This document shows positions 7,835-15,574 of a stretch of 37,735 bases of DNA, one piece after another (within the stretch, counting starts at the first letter, position 1; every line of letters starts with the position of its first letter). The notes under the pieces are model-generated. The model saw only the letters and a program-made list of their open reading frames with translations. It was not told the DNA's origin and did no database searches. Source of the DNA: Methanogenium sp. (lineage in GTDB: Archaea > Halobacteriota > Methanomicrobia > Methanomicrobiales > Methanomicrobiaceae); the NCBI GenBank assembly GCA_030595665.1, contig JAUVCV010000026.1, positions 1 through 37,735 of the forward strand, given 5' to 3'. Position numbers and translations under genes: made by a program.

Positions 7835-8164
7835 ATGAAAGTCGGCATCATCCGTTGCCTCATGACAGAAGATATCTGCCCGGGGACTACAGACTTTAAA
7901 ATAACCGCAGAAGGAAAAGGTGCATTTGCAGAGACAGGCCCCGTCGATATTGTCGGGTTTGTCACCTGCGGCGGGTGCCCGGGAAAGCGGGCCATCCCAC
8001 GGGCAAAGATGCTTGTTGAACGCGGTGCTGAGGCAATTGTCTTTGCGTCCTGCATTTCAAAAGGTAATCCCATCGGCTATCCCTGCCCCCATTATGCAAA
8101 CATGCGGGACGCCGTCATTAAGGCGGTCGGCCCTGAGATTAAAATTATCGAGTGGACACACTGA
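7835..8164 (+). CDS. CGGC-domain metal-binding protein
   Basis: 109-residue soluble protein of the CGGC family, probably metal-binding. It begins MKVGIIRCLMTEDICPG, has the signature CGGCPGKR at about 45-52 after a hydrophobic strand (DIVGFV), then FASCISKGNPIGYPCPH, and a C-terminal strand. In all, six cysteines are arranged as in other CGGC proteins. Biochemical function is unknown for the family; cysteines and histidines suggest metal or thiol chemistry. It sits alone between the two feo operons with its own promoter, in opposite orientation to them, so a role in iron handling is plausible but only inferred. Confidence 0.85.
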   Translation: MKVGIIRCLMTEDICPGTTDFKITAEGKGAFAETGPVDIVGFVTCGGCPGKRAIPRAKMLVERGAEAIVFASCISKGNPIGYPCPHYANMRDAVIKAVGPEIKIIEWTH

Positions 8165-8479
8165 AGGGATGAGAGGGCCCGGACATCCTGAGACGAATCA
8201 GCCCGGCGTATGATGAATACCCAGACTGATATTCCTGCAAATCATGAACACTGTCAGATGCATCATAGCATTGTGAAAGTCAAAGAATGGAAGTCCCATT
8301 AGCCGGTTCGAAAAGTATCATTCATCACACCACGGGTATCAGTGATGTTGTGATGAAATGGATATCCCCGGATTTTTTTGAACAGATTGTCTGAAAAGTG
8401 CATTGTGTGAAACCGAGTACCGGCCCCTGATATCCCTGCCATTCAGAAACAATCAGCAGCCCCACAATCACTGTGCTTG
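8165..8479. other. Intergenic region between convergent genes
   Basis: 315 bases between the CGGC gene and the end of the response-regulator gene. I see no gene, RNA gene or clear terminator hairpin. Confidence 0.5.
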
Positions 8480-9751
8480 TCACCGTTTACAGTACGGCTG
8501 GCAAGGTATGGGCTTCCTGCCGTTCGAAAGGCACTTCTGCAGATCATTCCCGTGCCACAACAGTTCCTGTTCAGCTCCGGGCAGAGTCAGAACATCATGC
8601 AGTTCAGCAAATACACCCTGCACAGCTCCATTCCCGTTTGTATACGGCGAACCAAAGAACAGAATCCCTGACTCCTGCCCGGTTGCAGTCCGCACCTGAA
8701 GCGGGACATCCATGAGACGGGTGCCCCCCATAACATGCCTGTGGGCCTTCCTCGCCTTTTCTGGTTCAGTAAAAAGATCAAAGAAATGCATGCCAGCAAG
8801 TAGGACACGATTATACCCGGTCAGTTTCTCCATTGCCTCATTGATATCCGTGATTTTTCCGGCACCATCAATGGTCACCAATGGATCAATATGTGCCTCA
8901 ATGAGAGAGCGATTGTACTCATTTGCCTGACGAATTTTATCTTCTGCTTCCTTCTTACAGGTAATATCCCTCAATGAGGCGATGGCTCCAGTCAGATTGT
9001 TGTTGTCACCCACCATGGGACTAACCTTCACCCAGACATCATGCTTCCGTCCGTCGTGTAAGACCACCCTCTTCTCTGCGGTGAAAAACCCGTCATCACA
9101 GCACGTGATATGGTAATCATCCTCAACACTGAGATCAGGATTCAGTACGAGATCAATCAGTATGGGCCTTTTTTCTCCATAAATAGCTTCAGAGTAGGCA
9201 TAATTGCCTTTGCCTACGATCACTTCCCTCCCCACACCTGTCAGGGATTCTATTGCCGTGTTCCATCCAATGACACACCCCTCATTATCTATTACAAAGG
9301 TGGGGTCCGGTAGGTGATTAAAAATATTCGTGTAGAGTTTCCTTGAAATTTCCAGTTCTCTGCTGATCTCTTTTTTCTCAACAGAAATATTGATTTTCTG
9401 GATAATCTCATAAAAGAGCGATTTTGTGTCTCCCCCCTTCTGCATATAGTGATTTGCACCCAGCTCATAGGCCCTGATGGCTACCTCTTCTCTTCCTTTA
9501 CCGGTAAATATAATGAAAGGAGTGTCATTACCAGATTCACGAACCATTTTCAGGAAATCCAGACCGTTCATACCAGGCATGTCATAATCTGATACAATAG
9601 CTGAAAAATTATGCAGCGTAATCTCATCAATAGCCAGTTCAGCGCTCAGCACACCAGTGACGGTGAACCCTCCCATCTTTTCCAGGGCGAGTTTTGAAAC
9701 CTCCAGCAGTATCGGCTCATCTTCAACGAGGAGAATATTCTTCATGTACAT
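8480..9751 (-). CDS. Response regulator receiver with two PAS domains
   Basis: 423-residue cytoplasmic signalling protein. Residues 1-125 form a receiver domain with the acidic pair E10/D11, phosphoacceptor D55 (SDYDMPGMNG) and the conserved Lys near KGG. A short coiled coil (about 125-145) leads to a PAS domain (about 145-270, ending in a PAC motif DITCKKEAE), and a second PAS domain spans about 285-400. There is no histidine-kinase, GGDEF or DNA-binding output domain, and the protein stops soon after the second PAS. Such receiver-PAS proteins are common in Methanomicrobiales and probably relay a signal to another protein. The ATG at 9745 is an equally good start. No operon partner is adjacent. 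Confidence 0.88.
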   Translation of the reverse strand: MYMKNILLVEDEPILLEVSKLALEKMGGFTVTGVLSAELAIDEITLHNFSAIVSDYDMPGMNGLDFLKMVRESGNDTPFIIFTGKGREEVAIRAYELGANHYMQKGGDTKSLFYEIIQKINISVEKKEISRELEISRKLYTNIFNHLPDPTFVIDNEGCVIGWNTAIESLTGVGREVIVGKGNYAYSEAIYGEKRPILIDLVLNPDLSVEDDYHITCCDDGFFTAEKRVVLHDGRKHDVWVKVSPMVGDNNNLTGAIASLRDITCKKEAEDKIRQANEYNRSLIEAHIDPLVTIDGAGKITDINEAMEKLTGYNRVLLAGMHFFDLFTEPEKARKAHRHVMGGTRLMDVPLQVRTATGQESGILFFGSPYTNGNGAVQGVFAELHDVLTLPGAEQELLWHGNDLQKCLSNGRKPIPCQPYCKR

Positions 9752-9824
9752 TCATAGGTATAACGGTAGCCATGAAATCAATCCGAATAAACTGAGGAAT
9801 TGTAATTTTCCCGCATTTAATAAG

Positions 9825-9841
9825 GTTTTTTAAAAAAAAAC
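9825..9841 (-). terminator. T-tract terminator after feo operon B
   Basis: A run of T residues on the minus strand (plus: TTTTTTAAAAAAAAA) lies about 210 bases past the regulator stop. Archaeal termination commonly uses such T tracts. The run is symmetric and could also act on the plus strand. Confidence 0.35.
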
Positions 9842-9852
9842 AGAATATTGGT

Positions 9853-10047
9853 TCATTCAAAAAAATATCCCTCCAGATTACCGAGGTAACAGGTCAGGCC
9901 CTCTATACCTACAGGTGCTGTGTAATCATGTGGCAACATAGATATCCAACGATTTTCATTGAACAGAAAAGCCGGAAAGAGGCATTCCATGAAACCAGAC
10001 AACAACCCCCATACCACCAGATAAATCCTGGAAATTCGTTTCAACAT
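9853..10047 (-). CDS. Possible small membrane protein after DtxR B
   Basis: A 64-residue frame whose ATG follows the DtxR B stop codon immediately (TGAATG), which is the coupling expected in this operon. It has one hydrophobic segment (about 8-30) and a polar end. I recognise no family, no equivalent follows the regulator in operon A, and there is no own ribosome site. It may be chance. Low confidence. Confidence 0.25.
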   Translation of the reverse strand: MLKRISRIYLVVWGLLSGFMECLFPAFLFNENRWISMLPHDYTAPVGIEGLTCYLGNLEGYFFE

Positions 10048-10491
10048 TCAGCGAACAGAGAGATCCTGATGGTGCTGAATCTGCTGGCAAAATGAGGGAT
10101 TTTCCTCCATATAATCAATAAAATTGTGTATCCGGCGCACGGTCTCAGGATGCAGTTCATGCTCCATGAAACAGGCATCCGCATTGGCAATATCCTCCGG
10201 CACTGCAATGAGCAGCAGAAACTGCTTCAGAGTGTCATGACGGTATTTGATCTGTTCGGCAATCCGCCTTCCTTCCGGGAGAAGGGTCACGCCCTCATAC
10301 CGCCGGTAACAGACAAGATGCATGGTATCAAGCTTCCGGAACATTTCAACAACACTTGAAGAGCTGATCCCCAGTTCATGCGCCACGTCCTTTGTACGGG
10401 CATATCCCTTCTCAAGAATGACATTGAGAATTGCTTCCAGATAGTCCTCAGCCTTCCTGCTGAGATGTCCGGTAATGTATCCATTCTCCAT
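10048..10491 (-). CDS. DtxR-family metal-dependent regulator (operon B)
   Basis: 147-residue paralogue of the regulator at 3537-3986. It shows the same winged-helix start (HLSRKAEDYLEAILN), the GISSSSVVEMFRKL recognition helix, the RHDTL histidine, and CFMEHEL with the Cys, Glu and His of the DtxR primary metal site. No SH3 domain is present. The ATG at 10491 is well supported by GGGGTGA four bases upstream. It is the terminal gene of feo operon B. The recognition helices of the two regulators are very similar, so both may bind the same operator. Confidence 0.92.
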   Translation of the reverse strand: MENGYITGHLSRKAEDYLEAILNVILEKGYARTKDVAHELGISSSSVVEMFRKLDTMHLVCYRRYEGVTLLPEGRRIAEQIKYRHDTLKQFLLLIAVPEDIANADACFMEHELHPETVRRIHNFIDYMEENPSFCQQIQHHQDLSVR

Positions 10492-10542
10492 TTCTTCACC
10501 CCTGCACGTTAAAAATATATGATGTGTCTGCGACACACCGGG

Positions 10543-11007
10543 TTACTCTGTATCATAGGCCTGCGTATACAGCAGATAGAGGATGACCAGCGTGAATGGC
10601 AGGAGGATCACAGCAGGTGGATACGGAGGCGCGAACCCGCCGATAAAGCCTGAAAGGGAGTTTAAAAACTCCGGTGCCTCTTCCCCTGCAGGGATATTCT
10701 CACAGATACGGGCAAAGATGTCCGTCCCCGCAATAACCCAGACAAGAACCCCGCCCAGGGTCACCTTCGCAAACTGCTGAAGGGACAGTGCATTTCTGCT
10801 GCCTGCAATCATGAAGAGGCCGGCGCAGACCATGATAAAGCCGCCCCATGCCCAGCGGAAGAAGTCATCTCCCGCAATTTCGAGTATTCCAACCTGGAAT
10901 CCGGGATTGATCCCGGCCCAGACGAAGATGTCTGCAAGACCGCATGCCAGTGTCACAAGGCCAAGCAGTCCGATGTATATACCTGATATCTTATTTTTCT
11001 GTTCCAT
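10543..11007 (-). CDS. Feo-coupled four-helix membrane protein (operon B)
   Basis: 154-residue paralogue of the protein at 4062-4553, also unassignable to a named family. Four hydrophobic segments are at about 8-28, 50-70, 78-97 and 128-146. GDDFFRWAWGGFIM, AGTDIFAR and FAPPYPPAV are retained while the termini differ, which points to selection on the core. The ATG (11007) again follows the permease stop TAA by a single base. Conservation of sequence, position and coupling in two diverged operons indicates that it works with the split FeoB transporter. Confidence 0.8.
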   Translation of the reverse strand: MEQKNKISGIYIGLLGLVTLACGLADIFVWAGINPGFQVGILEIAGDDFFRWAWGGFIMVCAGLFMIAGSRNALSLQQFAKVTLGGVLVWVIAGTDIFARICENIPAGEEAPEFLNSLSGFIGGFAPPYPPAVILLPFTLVILYLLYTQAYDTE

Positions 11008-11008
11008 A

Positions 11009-12223
11009 TTATGCCACTCCCAGAAGGATGCCAATGGCGTGGATGAGCCCGCCATATACAAAGACTACCACAAAGAGCACGGCGAGCGCCGCACAGAGTT
11101 CTTTCCACCCTTCCCGCAGCATGATGACAAACGTTGCGACACAGGGGAAGTAGATGGAGATGAGCACCACCGACGCAAACATCTGGTATGCCGTCATCGG
11201 GATGACCGACAGTTGTGCAATGGCGAGATCTTTTCTCAGGAATCCTGCAATAAGCGGCCCGACCGTCTCTTTTGGCACACCAAACCAGGTGACAAAGAGC
11301 GGTTCAAAGAAGGCCGCAAGCGCCTGAATAACTCCTCCCAGATAGAGCAGGTTCACAAGGAGCACACCGAAAAGCACAAAGGGTACCGCCTCTTTCAGGA
11401 AGCTTTTTGTCCGGTTCCACATCTTTTTTACCACATTCTCCCTTATTGGCCAGTGGTAGGGCGGCACGTCGACAAGGATCTCAGGATTCTCGCCCGGAAT
11501 CACCTTGTTTAAGATATATCCAAAGAGGCAGAAACCCCCAATCAGACAGAGGAAGACCAAACCAATCATATCTGGAATGACCTCCAGCATCACACCCAGC
11601 TGCGCTCCGCAGGGGATAAAGATGGCAAGGAGGGTCATCATGATGAACCGCTGTTTGCGTGTCTCCAGAATCCGGGTGGCAGTCACTGCCGGCACATTGC
11701 ACCCGAGGCCAAGAATCATGGGCACAATCGCATAGCCGTGCAGCCCGATCCGGTGGAGAACAGAATCAACGAGGACAGCAAGCCGCGGGAGATATCCCGA
11801 ATCCTCCAGAACGGTCATCATCAGGTAGAAGATAAGTATCGCCGGAAGCACGACACCAATCGAGACAAAGAGCCCCGACGTCAGCACACCAAATGCTTCA
11901 AAGCAGTTATCCGCCAGCGGGTCTCCGACAAACACGAAGTAATGCCAACTTGCGGGGTCGGGCCAGACGGACTGCAGCCACGGCAGCCAGTGGGAATCGA
12001 AGAGTTTCACCATGAACCCGTCTGTCACGAGGGCGCCAGCAAACGAACAGAAAATGCTCCAGAAGGCAAAGAGGGCAGCCACCGCGACCGGGATTCCGGT
12101 GAGCGGTTTGACGGTCAGTTCACCCAGTACATCGCCAAGTGTCCGTTTGTAGGTACCGTATGCCACCGTCCTGCGGGCAATGCGATCGACTACCTCCCAG
12201 CGGGAATCAGTTGAGAGCACCAT
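11009..12223 (-). CDS. feoB: FeoB membrane permease subunit, split gene (operon B)
   Basis: 404-residue ferrous iron permease half, very similar along its whole length to the operon A copy. GYLPRLAVL, GLGCNVPAVTATRILE, IPCGAQLG and the RKDLAIAQLS segment are all present, with about eight membrane helices grouped in two gate-type halves. It opens with the residue of the FeoB linker (SRWEVVDRIARR) rather than with a G domain. The ATG at 12223 starts four bases after the stop of the GTPase gene, exactly as in operon A. It is expected to import Fe(II) together with the GTPase at 12228-12824. Confidence 0.93.
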   Translation of the reverse strand: MVLSTDSRWEVVDRIARRTVAYGTYKRTLGDVLGELTVKPLTGIPVAVAALFAFWSIFCSFAGALVTDGFMVKLFDSHWLPWLQSVWPDPASWHYFVFVGDPLADNCFEAFGVLTSGLFVSIGVVLPAILIFYLMMTVLEDSGYLPRLAVLVDSVLHRIGLHGYAIVPMILGLGCNVPAVTATRILETRKQRFIMMTLLAIFIPCGAQLGVMLEVIPDMIGLVFLCLIGGFCLFGYILNKVIPGENPEILVDVPPYHWPIRENVVKKMWNRTKSFLKEAVPFVLFGVLLVNLLYLGGVIQALAAFFEPLFVTWFGVPKETVGPLIAGFLRKDLAIAQLSVIPMTAYQMFASVVLISIYFPCVATFVIMLREGWKELCAALAVLFVVVFVYGGLIHAIGILLGVA

Positions 12224-12227
12224 CTCT

Positions 12228-12824
12228 TCAGCACCCCCCACAGCCACCACAGCCACCAACGGATTTCTTATCAGGGATTTCACCGTTCAACCGTTTAATA
12301 ATTTTATCCAGGTCTGCAACCTGTGCCTTACGGATCTGCTCCGCCAGTTCACGGATGCCTTCACCACTGGTGGCGGTTGTTGCAACGACCGGCACACCCA
12401 GCACCTTCTGGAGGTCTGCCGTGTCCACCGAGATCTTCTTGTCATGAGCGGTATCCATCATATTAACCGCGACAATGCAGAGCATACCCTGCTCCATCAC
12501 CTCAAGGGCAATGTAGAGACCCCGGTCGATCTTTGTTGCATCAAAGACGATCATCACAACAGCATCCGGGTGATCCCTGATCATTCTGACTGCCACCTCT
12601 TCTGCCGCGTCCCGTGGTTCCAGGGAGTAGGTGCCAGGCACATCGATAATTTCATATTCCTGTCGCCCCTCAATGAGGGTGCCGGAGGTGAAGTCAACGG
12701 TTGTTCCGGGATAATTTGACACCATGGCATTTGCCCCGGTCATCCGGTTAAACAGCGCACTCTTACCAACATTTGGGTTGCCGACCATGAGAACGGTTAT
12801 TTTTTTCTTCGTTGAATCTGCCAT
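12228..12824 (-). CDS. feoB: FeoB GTPase subunit with Cys-rich tail (operon B)
   Basis: 198-residue G protein half of FeoB. G1 GNPNVGKS (about 15-22), NYPGTTVD, G3 DVPGTYSLE, G4 NMMD and ATSGEG are present. As in operon A, the GDI helical region is reduced to about 40 residues and the chain ends in GGCGGCGGC, three CGGC-like cysteines. The N-terminus is shorter than in A. The start ATG lies 11 bases after the feoA stop. The split position and the Cys tail are conserved although the surrounding tail residues have diverged. Confidence 0.93.
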   Translation of the reverse strand: MADSTKKKITVLMVGNPNVGKSALFNRMTGANAMVSNYPGTTVDFTSGTLIEGRQEYEIIDVPGTYSLEPRDAAEEVAVRMIRDHPDAVVMIVFDATKIDRGLYIALEVMEQGMLCIVAVNMMDTAHDKKISVDTADLQKVLGVPVVATTATSGEGIRELAEQIRKAQVADLDKIIKRLNGEIPDKKSVGGCGGCGGC

Positions 12825-12835
12825 ATAAGACTCCG

Positions 12836-13069
12836 TTATGCATCCTTCCCAATGACATCAACAATGATCTGTGCTGCGAGATCCAGGCCAATTGCAATCT
12901 GCATCTCACCAAGGAGCACGACCACCGGTCCCTTAATGGGCTGTTTGGTGACCATCTTTAGCTCCCTGTCCACCCGGATGCCCATGCAGTTCAGGTCATG
13001 GACAGACGTGCGGATCTCACGGACGACACCTCGTTCGCCGAATTCAAGTTCTAATAGCTTTTTTTGCAT
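12836..13069 (-). CDS. feoA: FeoA domain protein (operon B)
   Basis: 77-residue FeoA, orthologous to FeoA2 of operon A (shared VREIRTS, LNCMGIR, KMVTKQPIKGPVVVL). A small SH3-like protein thought to act on the FeoB G domain. The ATG at 13069 has GAGG eight bases upstream. It is the first gene of operon B; the FeoA1-type gene seen in A is absent. Confidence 0.9.
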   Translation of the reverse strand: MQKKLLELEFGERGVVREIRTSVHDLNCMGIRVDRELKMVTKQPIKGPVVVLLGEMQIAIGLDLAAQIIVDVIGKDA

Positions 13070-13275
13070 GATATATCCTCATGGGCTTGGAATAACAGAC
13101 CACCGGGACACGGAAACGGGGGGATAATTTCCCCGCACAGTTTCCACGGGGGCAGTCTGTTGTGAATAGACAGTCACGGGCATCATGCAACCGTCTGCCA
13201 TTCTCACCGAAAGGCACACCAACAGATGCAGATGTCGCATGACCATCGCTTACGTATCCAGAATCAATTCTGCAT
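13070..13275 (-). other. Long untranslated leader of feo operon B
   Basis: The operator of operon B lies about 230 bases before its feoA, against about 45 bases before the first gene of operon A, so a leader of roughly 200 bases is predicted. It occupies the place held by FeoA1 in operon A, but I cannot recognise FeoA1 residues in any frame. G/C-rich blocks near 13120-13160 (CCCCG ... CGGGGG) could fold. The leader may be a decayed gene or a structured 5' region. Confidence 0.35.
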
Positions 13276-13320
13276 TTCGGTAGGTATCAACAAACGCCTA
13301 AACAATTTCGATTATTTTTC
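13276..13320 (-). promoter_or_regulatory. Promoter and degenerate composite operator of feo operon B
   Basis: On the plus strand TTCGGTAGGTATCAA (13276-13290) matches the operon A promoter at 14 of 15 positions. Six bases later comes CCTAA-ACAAT-TTCGA (13297-13311), a degenerate form of the CCGAA-N5-TTCGG repeat in the same register. Read on the minus strand, the half-site CCGAA begins 31 bases after the start of the repeat, as in operon A and at the ATPase gene. An AT-rich TATA-like stretch lies at 13312-13320. A further TTCGG is at 13336-13340. Confidence 0.5.
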
Positions 13321-14252
13321 AAAAACAGCACATATTTCGGTTTTTTTTAGAATAACCAAACAATTTGCCCATCATCGCGTACACGACATGAAGAACTGAG
13401 GACAGGGCCGCAAGACAAAAAGACAACAAACAATCTGGAGTGTGACCGGACAAAAACAGCATAGATCTCTTCCGTGCATGGAACCAGAACCCAATTTCGG
13501 GCAAAACATAATGAGCATGAAATTCCCGAAAATGTACGGATGTGCACAGAAACAGGGGAATAAGAAAATTGGAGTACCCGGATGCAGGATAGTTCGAAGT
13601 ATTGAAATATGGAACTCCCCCAGGGTGTGGCGAGGTGCACGCCGCTGCATCAGGCGCCATCGGGGGAACACCTCTTTGATTGCTGTGTATAGATTCATGG
13701 GTCAATGGTGTTTTCCAAAAATCCTGACACCCGGATCTGCCGGACCTGCCATACCTGACAGACAACCCCGCACAAATTTCCAGGGGAAGATAATGAGTGC
13801 CAGTCGTTATCTTCAGAGTTAAATCCCCTTCATCATGTCACATACTCCCACCCCCCCGGCGCATGGGGGCCGCATACGGCGCACTGCACACCCCCATCCG
13901 GACGCATCCAAAGAGTAATGTAAACACATCACCATCCATCTCAGAGATGTCAGAGAACAGGAGGTCACTCTTGTGACATTGTATTTTCCCGGCCGGATCT
14001 ATTTCTTCAGAACAGGTGGAAACCTTTCGCATCATACCATGGTATCTGTCGTTCGGGTGGCATGTAATCTGCCCAAATCAATCCCGGATTATCACTATAT
14101 TGGAATATTCTTTGGTTATAAGACGTTTTCCGATATATGAACCGAATGAAATCAGGAGCAGACCTTTTGAGTGACAGCTCCAAAGGGAACACCTGCACGG
14201 TCTATTCCATCCTCCCAAAATCCTTTTGAACAACCACTGCATATTCACGCTC
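13321..14252. other. Intergenic region, about 930 bases
   Basis: No convincing gene. Frames of up to 148 residues exist on both strands, but they have unnatural composition, no ribosome sites and no family resemblance. A C/G-rich knot at 13852-13880 (CCCCCCC ... GGGGG) could form a hairpin. The last 150 bases are AT-rich and should hold the promoter of the phosphoribosyltransferase gene. Confidence 0.45.
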
Positions 14253-14801
14253 ATGTTGCCTGACACCTTCCCCTGTGAACTGATCACATGGGAACACTCT
14301 GCAGCACTCGGCCGGCGACTGGCATGGGCAGTCCGGGAGTCCGGCTACCAGCCAGAATTTGTGGTCGCCATCGGGCGGGGCGGATATGTGCCGGCACGGG
14401 TGGTCTGCGACTACCTCCTGCATGAGATGCTCACAAGCATCAAAATAGAGCATTGGGGCGAGGCCGCCGAGGAGAAGCCAGAGACCATCATCCGGTTTCC
14501 GCTTTCAATTGATATCACCGGCGCTCACCTCTTAGTGGTCGATGATGTGACAGATACGGGCGACACCCTGACGGCGGCAGTTTCCTACTTCAGGAAATGC
14601 GGGGCTGCAGAAGTCCGGACAGCCGTGCTGCAGCACAAGGGGACGTCCGGTTTTCTGCCAGACTACTACGCAGAGTTAGTTATGGACTGGCACTGGATCA
14701 TGTACCCGTGGGCGGTTTATGAGGATATTTTCGGATTTGTGCTCAGAATTCTCAAAAAAGGCCCTACCACGGCAGAAGGGATTTTTGCCGCCCTCACATA
14801 G
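14253..14801 (+). CDS. Phosphoribosyltransferase (hypoxanthine/xanthine type)
   Basis: 182-residue cytoplasmic type I phosphoribosyltransferase, which joins a base to PRPP in purine salvage. The PRPP-binding motif is VVDDVTDTGDT at about 97-107. An N-terminal FVVAIGRGGYVPAR flap/strand (about 38-51) and the C-terminal WIMYPWAVYED, typical of the archaeal and bacterial hypoxanthine/xanthine-type enzymes, are present. The substrate cannot be fixed from sequence. The ATG at 14253 is preferred to a TTG at 14226, because homologues begin MLPDT-like. Monocistronic by spacing. Confidence 0.88.
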   Translation: MLPDTFPCELITWEHSAALGRRLAWAVRESGYQPEFVVAIGRGGYVPARVVCDYLLHEMLTSIKIEHWGEAAEEKPETIIRFPLSIDITGAHLLVVDDVTDTGDTLTAAVSYFRKCGAAEVRTAVLQHKGTSGFLPDYYAELVMDWHWIMYPWAVYEDIFGFVLRILKKGPTTAEGIFAALT

Positions 14802-15033
14802 GATTTCAGCATCTATGTAGATGCCGGAATGTTCTCAGATATCTGTGCAGACCTCATCCGACGGGGCGAAGCAGAGAAGAGAGAGGTGGGGATACAGATA
14901 CCGGCTGAGCCCATCATCCGGACAAAGAAACACAAAAACAACACATCGTAAGATTAAGGAACAGGAAAGGCACTCGTATGTTAAACAGATGTCTGAAAAT
15001 TGCCGGAAGGCCCAACATCCGTATGGAGCAATG

Positions 15034-15474
15034 ATGAACTCAGCAGAAGTGCACCCCATAGGTGTTGTCAGATCCCCCTACCAAAATCGTGGTGACGCCC
15101 CACGGCAGGGTCGATTCAGCGCCGATACCGAGATGGAGATTGAGATATTTAAAGAGTATCAGGACGGCATCGGTGACTTTGAAGGTATCAGCCACATCTT
15201 CGTCCTCCTCTGGTTTGACCGATCCTCACGGAACACTCTCTCAGCACGCCCCTCATGGGCTAAGGGCATCCGACCGGTCTTTTCCACCCGCTCCCCGGAC
15301 CGCCCCAACCCGATTGGTCTTGATATCGGGAAAATAGTCAGTATCACCGGAAGAACCATCCGGGTGGCAGGACTCGACGCTCTCGACGGGACACCAGTCC
15401 TTGACATCAAACCCTATGCCCCATCCATCGACGCTATCCCGGATGCTGCTGAACCGTTTCGCTCTTCACCGTGA
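15034..15474 (+). CDS. trmO: TrmO-like tRNA N6-methyltransferase
   Basis: 146-residue protein of the TrmO/TsaA (UPF0066) beta-barrel family, which uses S-adenosylmethionine to methylate N6-threonylcarbamoyladenosine at tRNA position 37. Motifs are PIGVVRSPY at the start, GDFEGISHIFVLLWFDRS, the family signature FSTRSPDRPNPIGL (about 92-105) and LDGTPVLDIKPY near the end. Of two adjacent ATGs, the one at 15034 has GGAG five bases upstream; 15031 is possible. Archaeal members lack the extra C-terminal domain of E. coli TrmO, as here. Confidence 0.88.
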   Translation: MNSAEVHPIGVVRSPYQNRGDAPRQGRFSADTEMEIEIFKEYQDGIGDFEGISHIFVLLWFDRSSRNTLSARPSWAKGIRPVFSTRSPDRPNPIGLDIGKIVSITGRTIRVAGLDALDGTPVLDIKPYAPSIDAIPDAAEPFRSSP

Positions 15475-15574
15475 TATCCCACCCATACAACAGAAAATAT
15501 GCAGGACGAACACTTCAGAAAAACCGTCACCAACTGACAGGAAAACACGCAATCGCCACAAATGGATGTAGGTA

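Noticed and set aside
8281-8330. tRNA-like GGTTCGA segment
   Set aside because: No acceptor stem, D arm or anticodon arm can be folded around it.
13319-13765. 148-residue minus-strand frame in the gap before the phosphoribosyltransferase
   Set aside because: Composition is unlike a protein, three overlapping alternative frames exist, and no ribosome site or family feature is visible.
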